The position numbers and the translations under genes were made by a program. Of a stretch of DNA of 64,000 nt, positions 22,034-34,700 are shown one piece after another (position 1 is the first letter of the stretch; each line of letters begins with the position of its first letter). The notes below the pieces were generated by a model. It saw only the letters and a program-made list of their open reading frames with translations. It searched no databases and was not told where the DNA came from. Origin of the DNA: Anadara kagoshimensis (lineage: Eukaryota; Mollusca; Bivalvia; Arcoida; Arcidae); NCBI GenBank assembly GCA_021292105.1, contig CM037871.1, positions 52,869,261 through 52,933,260 of the forward strand. Direction: 5' to 3'.

Positions 22034-24771
22034 TCTCTGTTTAAAATCAGCGTTAATTGTCTGTGGTTATTCAAAACATTTGAAAGTACCATTTTTTTAA
22101 ATTAAAAAGGAAAAAATAGAATAAAGCAGTTTTTATCTGAAATTATTACTTTTTCAAAAGATATTGTAACCAAAACGGAAACCTGTCGGTATCCAATCTA
22201 AAACGTACATTCGTCAAATGTCGGTTAAAGAGTAAAGTGGGGTATTGCGTCCCTGTAACGAATCTCTCGCTTATATTGAGGTGGAAGTTTAAACAATAGT
22301 CAAGATTTTTTAACTGATATCGAGGCGGTAAGTTCCAGTAGAATGAAGAAAACCAGAATGCCCAAAGAAAACCACCGGACATTACCAAGATAACTGATAA
22401 ACTTTATCTGTACCGAGTGTGATTCGAACTTAGTAGGTAAGCTTTTGGATAAAATTAAGTTAATTATGATTCTTCATTCGTCTTACACGTTTTATTTGGT
22501 CGTATCCAGACAGGGTAATGACTTTACTTTATTGTTTCCAGAATAAACTAGAACTGTCTCATGAGGTGCAAATTCCCCGCCCACAACATTTGCTGTTTTC
22601 TCGAGACCTTGACCTTTTACGATATGACTTTGTTTCAAGGTGATGACACAGCTTTGGACCATAAAGATTATTCATGTGAAGTTTTATGACAGTCGTCCAA
22701 CGCATTTATGAAATATGGCTCGGGTACGATTTTACACGGACGAACAGACAGACATGTCGATTCCTATATATAAACTAGTTTGCGGGGTATAATTATTCGA
22801 CATGTAGTACATGTACTATATTTATTTACGCTACCTTACTGTTTACTAGTAAAGTTAGAAGGGGCGTGTACCTTCTTATTATGAGTTGTACTTACTCTTT
22901 GTGCATTGGTTTAACATTGACAAAGTAGATGAGCACCGCCAATCAAACCAGAGACATATATAACAAACATTAATAAGTGATTTTAATTACATGCAGTTTT
23001 GTGGTTAATAAGACATTTTTCAGAACTAAATAATCCATATCTTCATACATTAACCTCTAAATAACTTGACCGACATACCGGTCGCATATATATTCTGTCA
23101 GAATCTATCAATGGACTTTTTATCACAAATTCTTGAGTATTTTTTTCTCGTCAGACCACCAGCTATGTGAACCATCAGCATCATCAATCATTCACGCTGA
23201 TTCAAGTTTGTGATTTTTAGCACGAATATTTAGTAAAAGGATTGGTATTCCCCTATATATATGATCAATCCTTTAAAATTGAGTATCAACATTCGACGTG
23301 TTTACTCTAGAAATACACATATTTTAACTGTCATTGAACTTAAATGTTCGAGTTTATTTATTCTATTTTTTTAACTAATACTAATTACTTGATTTAAGTA
23401 AAACTGTTTGTGAATTAATCGGGACAGTTAGCTATAGGTTCAACGAATCTTTAAACCACACCACCTGGCATGATTGTGGTCATGTTATATATATTGTTCC
23501 TAATATTTTATTCCTAAAATTTAAGAAGAAAAAAAAATACACAAAAAGAATGAATTATCATAAAGGGAAGTAACTCTTATTAGACTACGATGAGTTTTAT
23601 CAGCTGGAAGGCACAGGTTATCCCCCTTATATGTATCATTTTTTGCATATATTTTATGCAATTTAACACGTGCTTGAATTCTGGTTACTCATGCTATAGA
23701 AGTGTTATCGCCAAACATTCATCAAATAAATGACTCCACGTGTACATGTATATGGACTATTTTCGCCAGCTTCGGTATCCTATCAATAAATTCAAACTAG
23801 TCTGTGGCATGAATCGCCTAAACTCTATATATTTCGAAATCGCTTTGGTCTCAACTGTTTCTGTATATAGCATATTTAGATTCTTGGATCAGTTTAATGA
23901 CAGAAGAAGAAGAATACGAAGACATAGCACAGAATCATTAATTTATTTGTAATTAAATTTACTCATTGCCGACTACAAAAGAACAATATGACTGTTTTCA
24001 TCATTCATAATCAATTACAAGTTTAAACAAACTGATGTATTTACATGTTATAAGATAGACAAACTTTCCTCCATGTACCAGATAACACTTTCTATTTGTC
24101 TCAAACTAGACTTTTCTTGTCAACTCGCGTCGTTTCGTAATTATCCGACAGTTTGGATACATATATAATCATACGTCCAAATGGTGAATAATTTGTTTGA
24201 CATTTATAAAATAATTCTCTTACAGATTGTCACATTACAGCATAGCACTTGATGTGATTTATACAGTCTGTAAGCCTGTCACATGTACCATACACGGAAA
24301 TACAACTTTATCTTAATTGTCTTTTACAAATAGCATGTTGAAATGCAGTTTAAAACTGCCAAAACTGTCTTAAAGGCCACCCGTGGGAACCAGTAAAAGT
24401 GGCCTGAAAGTAATGACCAGGTGAGCCTTATACAGAGGTGGCTTTTAAGACAGGTTCTACTGTTTATCAAATGTGTTTTAAAATGCTCATTGAATAAATC
24501 GAATTCCTTCCTTAAGCTTGTTTTGTCGAGTGGTTTTAACTTTAACTTTTGTAATGATATTAGAAATCATATAAAATAAACCCAATATTTTCTGGTATTT
24601 CAAAATTATACTTTCGGTTATATTTTAATATTAGGTTAATTACTCAAGTCATCCTCATGAACCTTGTGCAACATCAATGCAAATATCCAATCTTGAACTT
24701 ACAGGATTACATGATGTAATATGTACCTTGTCTAATTAACCTAAAAAATCATGATACGGCCTTGCACTTCC

Positions 24772-24830
24772 CTTCTGTTATCTAACAGAAGAGTATATAT
24801 ATAAGGTTCCCCAGGCTTCACTCGACACAC
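24772..24830 (+). promoter_or_regulatory. Candidate core promoter: 9-bp inverted repeat, TATA box, initiator (unit 1)
   Basis: CTTCTGTTA (24772-24780), two bases, then TAACAGAAG (24783-24791) form a perfect inverted repeat. It is followed at once by a TATA box TATATATATAA (24794-24804) and, 26 bases from the start of the box, a TCACTC initiator-like site (A at 24820). About 1.85 kb upstream of the exon 1 ATG of gene copy 2 on the same strand. Preserved base for base in unit 2. Prediction only. Confidence 0.5.
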
Positions 24831-24855
24831 ACACAGACAACCACAAAGACTCAGT

Positions 24856-24951
24856 ATGCAATCAGAATATAAAGATTATAAAGAACAAGACCCCTCCGTT
24901 GCTTTAACAGGGCTTCGGTACACCTTTAAGATGAAATGTGATGAACGATAA
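24856..24951 (+). CDS. Small ORF (31 residues) downstream of candidate promoter, unit 1
   Basis: ATG 24856 to TAA 24949-24951, starts MQSEYKDYKEQD. First ATG after the predicted initiator and unchanged in unit 2. It could be an upstream ORF in the 5' leader, a first coding exon (possible donor TTCG|GTACAC at 24916), or chance. No domain recognised. Confidence 0.25.
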   Translation: MQSEYKDYKEQDPSVALTGLRYTFKMKCDER

Positions 24952-24994
24952 AATATAACTACATGTATTAGAGGCAATGTGACCTCAATCCCTT

Positions 24995-24998
<4 letters not shown>

Positions 24999-25048
<50 letters not shown>
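24999..25048. repeat. GA microsatellite downstream of candidate promoter (unit 1)
   Basis: About 25 AG repeats, roughly 180 bp after the initiator-like site. Unit 2: 56050-56102. Confidence 0.9.
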
Positions 25049-25050
<2 letters not shown>

Positions 25051-26022
25051 CCGAAATATAAAACGAGTTGTTTCCCTTCAACCACTTACACTTTTATGCT
25101 ATTTATAGCTTATTGGGTATTCCAAGTATAAACGGAAAACCAATGTAAACGTCCAAAACGACCACAGGTAATCTTGAAGTGAAAGGCAAAATTAAAAAAT
25201 TTATGATGTAATTTCAACACTAATAAAAGGTAAGTTTTCATTTGAGTACGTTGTCTTAGTAATGGTAGTATATACAAGGTACATGAAGTTACCAATAAAC
25301 ACAGTATAGGTTAGTTGATAAAGTCAAAATCGAAACAAAAATTAATCGATGGAAATACAAAGTTCAAGTCGAATGTTAAAAATAAATAAAGATACGAAAC
25401 TTAAAACAATTCAGCAAGTGCTAAAAAAACAAAATGGTCAAGTGTATATATTCAAAAATGTCCTCGAAGTTCCCAAATGCGATCGTCATTTCTTTTCAAT
25501 CAATGGAAACCCCTAAAATAAAAATGAAAGTAGATATGGGGCATTTATTCTAAATTGATTGAAATCATGTCGTTTTTTTACCAAAAAATGAACGCACTTC
25601 AAGTCAGTATTTACAATAATTTCCAGACTTTCCATTGCATTGACGGTAACTATAGTCTTGGGTAAGCTCCCTACAATTACCCTATTTGACCTTTCTCTAT
25701 TTGGTGTTTAAATTTTAATTAAAATGTCGATTTTTAAATGGTTATACCCAAAATAAAATCCCTTCCAGTTCTGACTTTTAATACTTAGTTTACTTAGGAT
25801 ACTAAATCGACACGAAAAAATAGTAATCCATCTTGAGAGATTAGTATTTCTCCAGGGAATGTGACTAATCTAATCTCTATGGTAAACGGAAATATACTTT
25901 ATACAACCCCCCCCATGTACTTGTACATGCATAATATACTTTAGAGTAATAATTAGGGTGAATTATTTTAATAATTGCTGTTAAATATCTCTTGATTTCT
26001 GGTTAAACAAAAATAATCAGTG
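25049..26022. other. Upstream region of gene copy 2, no recognised element
   Basis: About 1 kb between the GA tract and the reverse SINE. AT-rich, nearly identical in unit 2 (56103-57079). No open frame or motif that I can support. Confidence 0.5.
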
Positions 26023-26280
26023 AATGAGTTGAGTTGAGTTTTGGTGCTTAACATCTCAGTCAAACACATTTCTTTTATATCGAGACGTCGCCAGCTATAG
26101 GCTAAATTTCAAGGAAATTTGCCCGTTTACACCCGATAGAACAGTGACTTTCATTTTGTAATGCCGAGTGCTTGGCGAAAAAACCCAGTAACTTCCCACT
26201 TTCAAGTCTTGGGTCAGATCCGATCGTGATTTGAACATATGGAGAAAGCACTCTACAAAATGCGCTACCGCCGTGGTCAT
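26023..26280 (-). mobile_element. Reverse-oriented tRNA-derived SINE upstream of gene copy 2
   Basis: The minus strand starts ATGACCACGGCGGTAGCG (head) and passes through CCAAGCACTCGGCATTAC and TAGCTGGCGACGTCTCGATA to TGAGATGTTAAGCACC. About 400 bp before exon 1. Confidence 0.74.
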
Positions 26281-26686
26281 GGGGGTGCAATGAGGGTAAC
26301 GTTGAATTCCGAAGGAGCAATGATCGTGCATGTGCACGAATATGTTTATTTGAAATTTATGTGACATGTCTTTATAATGAAAACAATATAGCCATTAAGA
26401 TAGTATGCTGATTTACTAATGATAAACTCAAAACAGTCAATCCTGCCTTAAAGGCACCTCTGTATATTAAGGCAACATACTCTTAGGCCAGTGATATTTT
26501 ATCCTAATTGTTCTTGTTTCACGTTATTTGAACTTCTAGGTCACCTGCCCATAAAGACCACTTGAAATCACTGGTTCCTTTGTGTGGCAGTTATAGACCT
26601 GTTTGACTGTAATTGAATTCTTATTTGCAGCCTAGAACCAATTTTGTACATAAGCGTTAGTACAATAGAGGTGATGACACAAAGAT

Positions 26687-26749
26687 ATGGGGGACAATCC
26701 ATCAAAGCAACAGCAGAAACGACAAGATGAACCAAAGCGGTTCGAACAG
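26687..26749 (+). CDS. Copy 2 exon 1 (start codon; one-base deletion)
   Basis: ATG at 26687, then a short polar peptide beginning MGDNPSKQQQKRQDEPKR. A 3' splice site (TTATTTGCAG, ending about 26632) lies upstream, so this may be a second exon carrying 5' leader. Copy 3 reads CGGTCTCG where this copy reads CGGTTCG, so one C is missing and exon 1 no longer joins exon 2 in frame. The donor is CAG|GTGATA. Start choice rests on the in-frame TGA just upstream and on conservation in copy 3. Confidence 0.65.
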
Positions 26750-29700
26750 GTGATATGTTGTATTATTATTTATAGATAGAGTACAGACATGTCGAAAATT
26801 TAACACAGAGCTAACGAAATAAGTCGAACTTTGGCTGCCGAGTGACTTAGCTATGGATTGTCAGTGACTTAAAAAACTGAAGACATATATATATATATAA
26901 GTAGCAGTTGTCGAGATATATGTAACGAAGGCTGGAAGTTAGCTGTCGATTCGGCACAAATAAGTTAGGGTATTGATAAACTTTCGACAGATCTATAAAT
27001 ATGGTATTAACTAAAATATTGAATGTAACACCAATCACAAACACAGTGATATCGCACGCCTAGGCTTTTCAAGGCTCTTAAAAAGTCTCTGTAATCCATT
27101 TTAGACCACTTGGCACCGAACCCCCGGGACTCTATATATTTAAGTAACTGGCCCATCTCCGGGACTAAGAAGAGACGGATACAATGTATTAAACAGTCTT
27201 ATTTAATTCTTGAGCACCCAGCCTCAAGTTTAAGTATTTTACTTACTTTACCAGTTTTTACTTTGCTTTTGGATTGTGGTTTGGGCATGGATTGGTATGT
27301 TTTTATATATATATTTTTTTTCAGTTGTATATTTCTTTCTACTTCTTTAAACGTATACTAGGAAAAAATGGGAAGAAATTTCAAAGCCTGGAAGGGAGCA
27401 TCCCACTCCCAAAGTACCTTTGTATACGAGTACATGGTTATGTTACACTTTCACCAATACTTTCTACAACGGAGGCAAGGATTAAGGGGTTCAATTTTTT
27501 ATTAGCCCACGTCAGAGAGGTTAAAAGCTCGTTACTAGAAAAAGCGTTCGCACCAAACCTAAAAACGGGACCTTAAAACCTGCCCACTTAAACGTTGCCC
27601 ATTCACAGAGGATACTTACTTCTAGTCACTGTAGACGACTTATTAAATGCCCAAGAAAGGCACAATCTATATTATATGATATAAGTATCACATTACAACT
27701 GGTACAATTAAAACGTTCTTATCTCTTACTTTATTACAGGTTCATCAACCAATGTTAGATACCAGACTCCTACTTCAAACATTAATGTCACAAGTCAAGT
27801 TCCTTCCACAGAGACCGTGAGGAGTGAAAGGCTACGCAGGTTTGAAAATGGAAGGGAGGAGCAAAATTTATCAAACAGCCAGGTTTTACCACAAATGGCA
27901 ACTGATGAGGGAAATCCGAGATTATCAAGGCGTGAAATGGAAAGATTGAGCAAATCAACATCCAACATTCCAAATGTAATAGAATTCGACAATGTGAGGG
28001 GTAAATCTTTGTCAAATGTACCTACAGGTCGATCACGCCAGGAAAGCAAATCATTGTCAAATGTACCCCCAGGTAATCCTTTAGACATATCTTACAAGTT
28101 TTGTTAAACATGAATAATTTAATTTCTAAATTCTGTTATATCACGTTGCAATACAAACACAATGCACGCGCTCGTTTTTCATGTAATAACAAACATGGCA
28201 ATGCCGTGCCAATCAGCTGGGTTCAGGGGTCAGAATATGGATCATTCATCTCACATGTACGTGACAGTTTCATTTGTACTGTGTCATTTTAGTTTTTTAA
28301 AGTTCGGTTTTCTTCACAGTGGAATTAATCAAGAAAGATTAAAATAGAATATGAAAACAATTGCCACAACGTTTTTTAATGTTTTGTTTACATTGGTGAT
28401 CGCGAACAATCAAAACAACATTGATCAACATGCAAATGTCCGTTATCGGCGATTTTAACTTGGGGATGTGGAAACAATATTCAATCTGAAGGAATATGAC
28501 ATGCAATATCTTTTAACCATCAACTTTCAAGCTTTTTCAAGATGAGTTTGGTTCGGTTGAAGTGTTACCACAGATGGTCACTACCACCATCGGTGCCGGC
28601 ATTCAAAGCACTTGGAGGCCCTCAACATGTACATGTCCCTACTCCGGCAGACACGAGCGTCAAAATTTAGGAAACTGACCATTATTGATATTGATTTCGT
28701 GTTTTCTGGATATATATCAAAATCTCATTTTTACAACTGCACTTTTCATTTCGATCACAGATCACAATCTTTGATTCAACATTGTACTGCTGTGTATAAA
28801 CATGCACATGTTTCGTTTGACAATCGATTGACATCAGTGATTGAGGCGTGGCTTGTGTCTCAGCCTTTTTTTGATTGGTTGATGTTTGACAAGTTGCTGA
28901 CAGGTCTGACGCGGAAGAATTTGAATTTCCCTTTTAATATTTAGAAAAAATAGGCACGACTGCAACAAAATTTCATTTTATGTTTTTGTCTGAGTGTTGA
29001 AAATTAAATTATAAGGAATAACTTGTGTTTTTAACACGTGCATTATGAAATGTGCAGAACGTTTTTCATGTTATGACTCAATAAACTTGTTAAAAACACA
29101 AGTTATTTCTTAAATATTGTCACTCTCGCTTTATAATTCATATTGATTAAAACCAGTTTTATTTTAAGACTGCCTTTACATTTTGATTAAAACAGGCAAA
29201 GCAAATTTATATTAAATTAAAATGGTGGTAAACTAATTAAAAATATCAATTTAACACGATATTCGATAATATACTCTTTTTTATAAATATAGAAACGACA
29301 AACATTTTCAAAATGTGTAAAACTAATAATATTATTATTAGGTCAAATCGTTTCCTTAAATTCACCTGCGTTTTAACGAGAACAGTTTTAAGATGGGGAC
29401 GCTTTTGTGGAAAGTGGGAGCGAATTAGGCGAGAGCTATTTTACCTTTGGCGATTTGACTTGAATTCAATATTTTTATTTATATAAATAGTCTTCTTTCC
29501 ATGTGATATGTCATGTTTTATCACGACTTGCTCCACAGCGTCTTGTCATGATAAAGTCATGGGAAACAATACTCTGCTCGGATACAAATCTTCCAAATAC
29601 TTAAGATATAATTGATTACATCTTATAACAGCACTAGAAAGAAGTTTCGAATTGCAAATCCTCATCAGTTCAGTGGTGCACTTGGACCGAAAATGTGAAA

Positions 29701-30287
29701 TTAAAATGTTTTCAAGGGGTTGAAAAAATATACGAAGTACCAAAATATATTGAACCAAATTTAGGAATATTTTGTCAATACTTTTTATGAGGGAGTATAC
29801 CTTAGTTTTTGTAAGCGAAATGTATTTTATTAATTGCTACATTAATGTCACTTAACTTGCAACTCAAGTTCAAAGTACACAGAATATTCATATACAAGAC
29901 AACCACGTTAATGTTTCAGCAGTTGAGAGTAGAAAACCCTCTGTCAGTAGAGAAATGACACCAGAACCAAACCGACATTCCAAAGGAATAAGTGAGAAGA
30001 AATCGACCAGTGACGTATTTAATAACAACATTGTACGTGAATTCAGAGAAGCTATGAAACAGGTTAGTACAAAATGGTCGAAAGAGAAAACAGATAAAGA
30101 AAGCTTCAACCTCAACCAGTTATTTTGCTGGTTTTACTTTTAATGTTTTGGCCTTTAATATTTCAATCAGGCCATTGTTTACACGCATGCACGTCTTATA
30201 GAAACAAATGGTTCAATTTTTTATCACACAAATGTGTTCAGAATGAATTATAACAAAACGTCTAATACCGGTAAGTACATTTTACAA

Positions 30288-30322
<35 letters not shown>

Positions 30323-31703
30323 ATGATCTACTGACTCCTGAAATATATAAACATCACCATTAACTAACCGCATTATTGAATGGAAGTTACAAATGTCCCA
30401 CGTGTTAGCCCCAATTGATTGTACAGGATATTTACACGAAGTTTCATTAGGTCCGTATGCCTTTCAATCTCAAGTTTGATTACTAACGTGACAGGTGTAG
30501 TTAGAAGGAGTTGCTTACCCTTCCGAAGCACCCGGTCTCATTTCCATGGCTGAAGGTTTGTAATTTGAGAGTTGTAAGTTGTAACTTTTTTACTTTGCTT
30601 TTGGAATTGGGATTTGAACATGAATCAGCTTTTTGGGGTTGATATCGCATAATGTTTGCCCGTATATTATACAACAGTTTTTTGGAATTTGTGATGTAAT
30701 TGCAATCACGTGGTATGATCGTCGATCCGATAATTTCATCACACAATAAGTTGTTCTCTTTGTACTAGTAAATTGTATATTATTTGTATCCCTTGCAGTT
30801 TCAGAAGTTATCCCGTGAAGTTGATGAAATGCAAGAGACAAACAATGACATATTAAGAAAATTGAACAGCAGAGAACGGTATGTATAATCTTTATATCTT
30901 GATGTTATAACTTTATATAGATTATATAAATGTTTCTTCTGTGATATTTACTTTTTTACTGCCGAAGATAAAAACATTGAATATTATTAACTTAAATCGT
31001 AGAGTGGAAGTACCACTAGCTATGATTGAACAGAATACATGCTAAAATACTTCGACGATTATTGTTAACAATACCACAGGTACTTGTAGAGGACAGGTTC
31101 GTGTATTATTTATTGTTAATAATGGCATTCTAATGGTTTTTTGCATTATTTCACAATGCTACCGTCAACATGTTTACAACAATTACTGCAAATCCGACAT
31201 TAAAAAAGAATACACCCTCCTACGATACATTTGTCTTTTATAATATCTCGTAGGAGGGTGTGTTTTTAAATGTCGTATTTTCAGTAATTCTTGGATATAT
31301 TTCGGCGGTAGCATTGTGAAATAACGCTAAAACATTAAAATAATATTATTCTTAATAAATACATGTAATACAAGAACCTGTCAACAAGTACCTGTAAACA
31401 ATAAAACCTATACTGCCACGAATCATTCAGTGACAAAGACGGAAACGATCATTATTTATCCACGGTGTCAAATATCGCTATATTTTCTTTTTGTGAACTA
31501 ATTCCCTGACATTTTCTTCTTTAGACAAACAGGCTCAGACCAAGAGACTGCAATGTTGTCACGAATTGAAGGTAAGGGATTACGATTGTGCTAGTGTGTG
31601 TGTGTGTGTGTGTGTGTGTTTGTGTGTGTGATTTTGTTTATCAGTTTATAAGAAAAAACATCAAAGTAATTTTGAAACACATTTAGGCAGGTCAGGGTGT
31701 GAT

Positions 31704-31768
<65 letters not shown>

Positions 31769-34700
31769 TTAATATAATAGTTCTTTTATATTATTGTCTG
31801 TAACACAAACTTCTCCATTTTGTGAATCATATAACCATCGGGGGTACAAAGTATACATCAAGATTTTTATATTTTTTCTGCTTTTTTTGAGGAAAACTCA
31901 GAAACTTTTAAACTTTTTAAAGGGAGATTATTTTGATTAACAATATTATTTATATGTTTAACAGATTCACTGGAACGTTTAAAGTGTTTGGATGACAGAA
32001 GCCAAGACAAAGACGACCAGGTTGAAGTTTTATCTGTAACCATAGAAACGTTATCTCAAACTGTTGATAAACTTTGTAATAGTCTAATAGAAAGACAGAA
32101 TGTTGAGCAAGATTCAACGGTACAGGATATTTCTGAAGACAGCGAGGACATGGTTAATACTGATTCCGAAAAAACAGATATAACCGAAGACATAGACGTG
32201 TATGAAATGGATATTGTTCCAGAAGAGGAGATTGTAACCCGTGAGGAAATAGACAACATTGAAACGACTAAAGCAACTAGACAGGAACAAAATGTACCGA
32301 ATGTGACCAGTTCTTCAGAAAACACTGACATCCAAAGACAGACGAGAGTGGAGGGAAACTATAGAGATAATGACGGGCCAAGAAACAGAGACAAACATTC
32401 AACGGCGGCACGCCATTCAACTAACATTGAAAATATCCCAAGAATTAAGGTTACACGGAATGACTTAGGATTCAAGCGAAAGTTAACAGAACAAGTAGAT
32501 GACAACAGAGTTTACTGTCTTGAAAACAGAATAGAAGAAACAAGAAGTACGCCGTTACAAATGTCTAATATACCGGTATCACAAGATATAACAACAGACC
32601 AAACAGAAAGACAAACAGAAACAACAGAAGACGATCTATTTAGAGGGTTAGGTTTAGACCTGGATGGAACCGATCGGCAGACAAGCGAACTGTTGGAAAG
32701 ATTTGCCACAATGAGGTTACGGTCTGCTTTTTATGTACCTAATGTATTTATAAAAATACCAGTCTAAAAGTTTCAAGTTAAAAATCGAATATGCATCATA
32801 TCTTTTAATTTATGCTATAGCAAAAATACATTTATGTATCCCGAATCCAGTCAAGCATTTGCAAAAAAAGCAATTTTCTCATAATTGATAGTAATTATAA
32901 TTTGATATAATTTACAAATATTTAACTTTAAAATAGAACATTAAGCTAGTTGATTACAAGTTACTTAAATAAACTAGAATTGACTTTGAGCTGAGTGTGT
33001 GATATACAATTTTATACTTTTCGGGTCAATCGGCAATAAAAGCACCAGACCTAAGAAAGGTTAAAACACCCTAGACGCGATGATTTCATTTACAGCATTT
33101 TTGAATAACATAGTGTAACAATGTTGTTTCAGTTTGAATATTTTTATATGTTCATTGTACTTCATTGTTTTTAGTTTTAAACTGAAACTAACAAAATTTG
33201 AATTCTAATTGTTTGTTTTTCACAATTTAAATGTTGTGTAAATATAAATTTCTTGTATTTCTAGCACAAAGAAGGGAAATGAGTACAGAAATCTAGTTGC
33301 CAACCCATCAGGTAAATTAAAACCGGACTAAAAACGTGCACTTTGCCAATGCAAACAAACCGAGATACAATAACGGATGTGGTGGTGAAAATACTATCGT
33401 ATTTCTTTCCGTCATTATTTATGACACTTTTCATAATATATACCTTTCATAAGATTGTGATTTGTGATTAGTATTTATTTCATTTAACACTTGGTGGGTG
33501 TAGCTAGCTAAACAGGAGATACTTACCCTTCCATCGCGCATCCCTCGTTAAAGTTCACATGTTTCAATTCATTTGCCACTTTCAAAGTTTTTACTTTGGG
33601 TTTGGACTGTGATGTTTGTTTTTGATCATTAGACAAATTAAGGGTAAGAATATGCTAATCGTACAACATCTGGTGATGGATGTTGATTCACATTATGTCA
33701 TTGATATAGTGTTGGATCCTTGCTTTATATTATCTTTGTATTTAATTGTCAACATCACGGGTGGAATGCTGATGCCAGTTGGTTTTGTGAAAAATGTGAG
33801 ATAAAGGCGTAAACATCAAACATTCAAATTGAATTTAAAAGTCAATAATGGCAATATTTCAATCATTTTAGGCCTTGGTCGAGAAGTTATAGACGAAAGC
33901 CTGTGGGCAGACTGGGCACAAGAAGAAGTTGATCGAGGTAAAATATGTGGCTCGGCGTATTAAACTTGTCAATACTTGCAATAATTACTTATAAATAGAA
34001 AAACCTCGGGATATCCAGAATATCTATATTGTTCAATGGATTCGGTCTGGACCACTTTCCTGGTAAAAGTTCGTGTGTTGAATCTAACTTGTCAGTTTCA
34101 AAGTTTGCTTCTGGATTGTGATTTGGACATGGATTATGTTTGTTTGTTTTTTTAATAAAACAGCATTAGACGAATTTCTATAAGAAGCATTTGTATATCA
34201 CAATGCTTCCTGTGATTTGTGTTTTAGTTCCACAAAAATCATTGTGATTAAAAGAAAGTAGTACTTGTTGATAAATAGGAAAGACAAACTTTTAACTATA
34301 GTAGAAAAGCTAGCACTTCTCTAAAAATTTATGACTTTATTTGATTTTAGACGTAATGCTTAATATCTAAAACTATTGAGAAACCCATGAATTTATGCAC
34401 CTTAAAATTTCTCAAAGCACTTATGATATTAGACCTGATACAAAATTCTAAATATTCTGATACAAAATTCTAACAAATCATCAAATATCTACTAGCAAAG
34501 CTATATATCCTAAAATGCTCAATCTTAGTTAATATTATGTTTAAGCTAAAGCTTCACCAATACCACCGACGGACGGCCCTAAAACAGTACTGTGCCTAGA
34601 TATTTCAGCAAGCATGAAAGGAGCACCGTTCAAGCAAATGAAAGCACTAGCCATAAAGTTTGTAAATGGTAAATATTCTATTATCATGAGAGACTATTAA

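Larger units (their letters stand above)
16845..24771. other. Intergenic spacer between gene copies 1 and 2 (distal part)
   Basis: About 7.9 kb without a supported gene. It holds the hammerhead motif, mollusc-type repeat, three SINEs, a MITE-like element and TA and GA microsatellites listed separately. Between 18460 and 19390 and between 22040 and 24770 I see no coding signal; a CACGGACGAACAGACAGACA stretch near 22735 resembles the end of a mollusc interspersed repeat. Unit 2 equivalent: 48156-55824. Confidence 0.6.

Noticed and set aside
24360-24470. Short inverted segment with AAAACTGTCTTAAAGGCCAC and TGGCTTTTAAGACAGGTTCT
   Set aside because: Imperfect 15-bp complementarity around about 60 bp; may be a small fold-back but too weak to call.
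28612-28944. 110-residue open frame in intron 2
   Set aside because: Cut by TAG in unit 2, no domain, no splice or start context. Chance frame.
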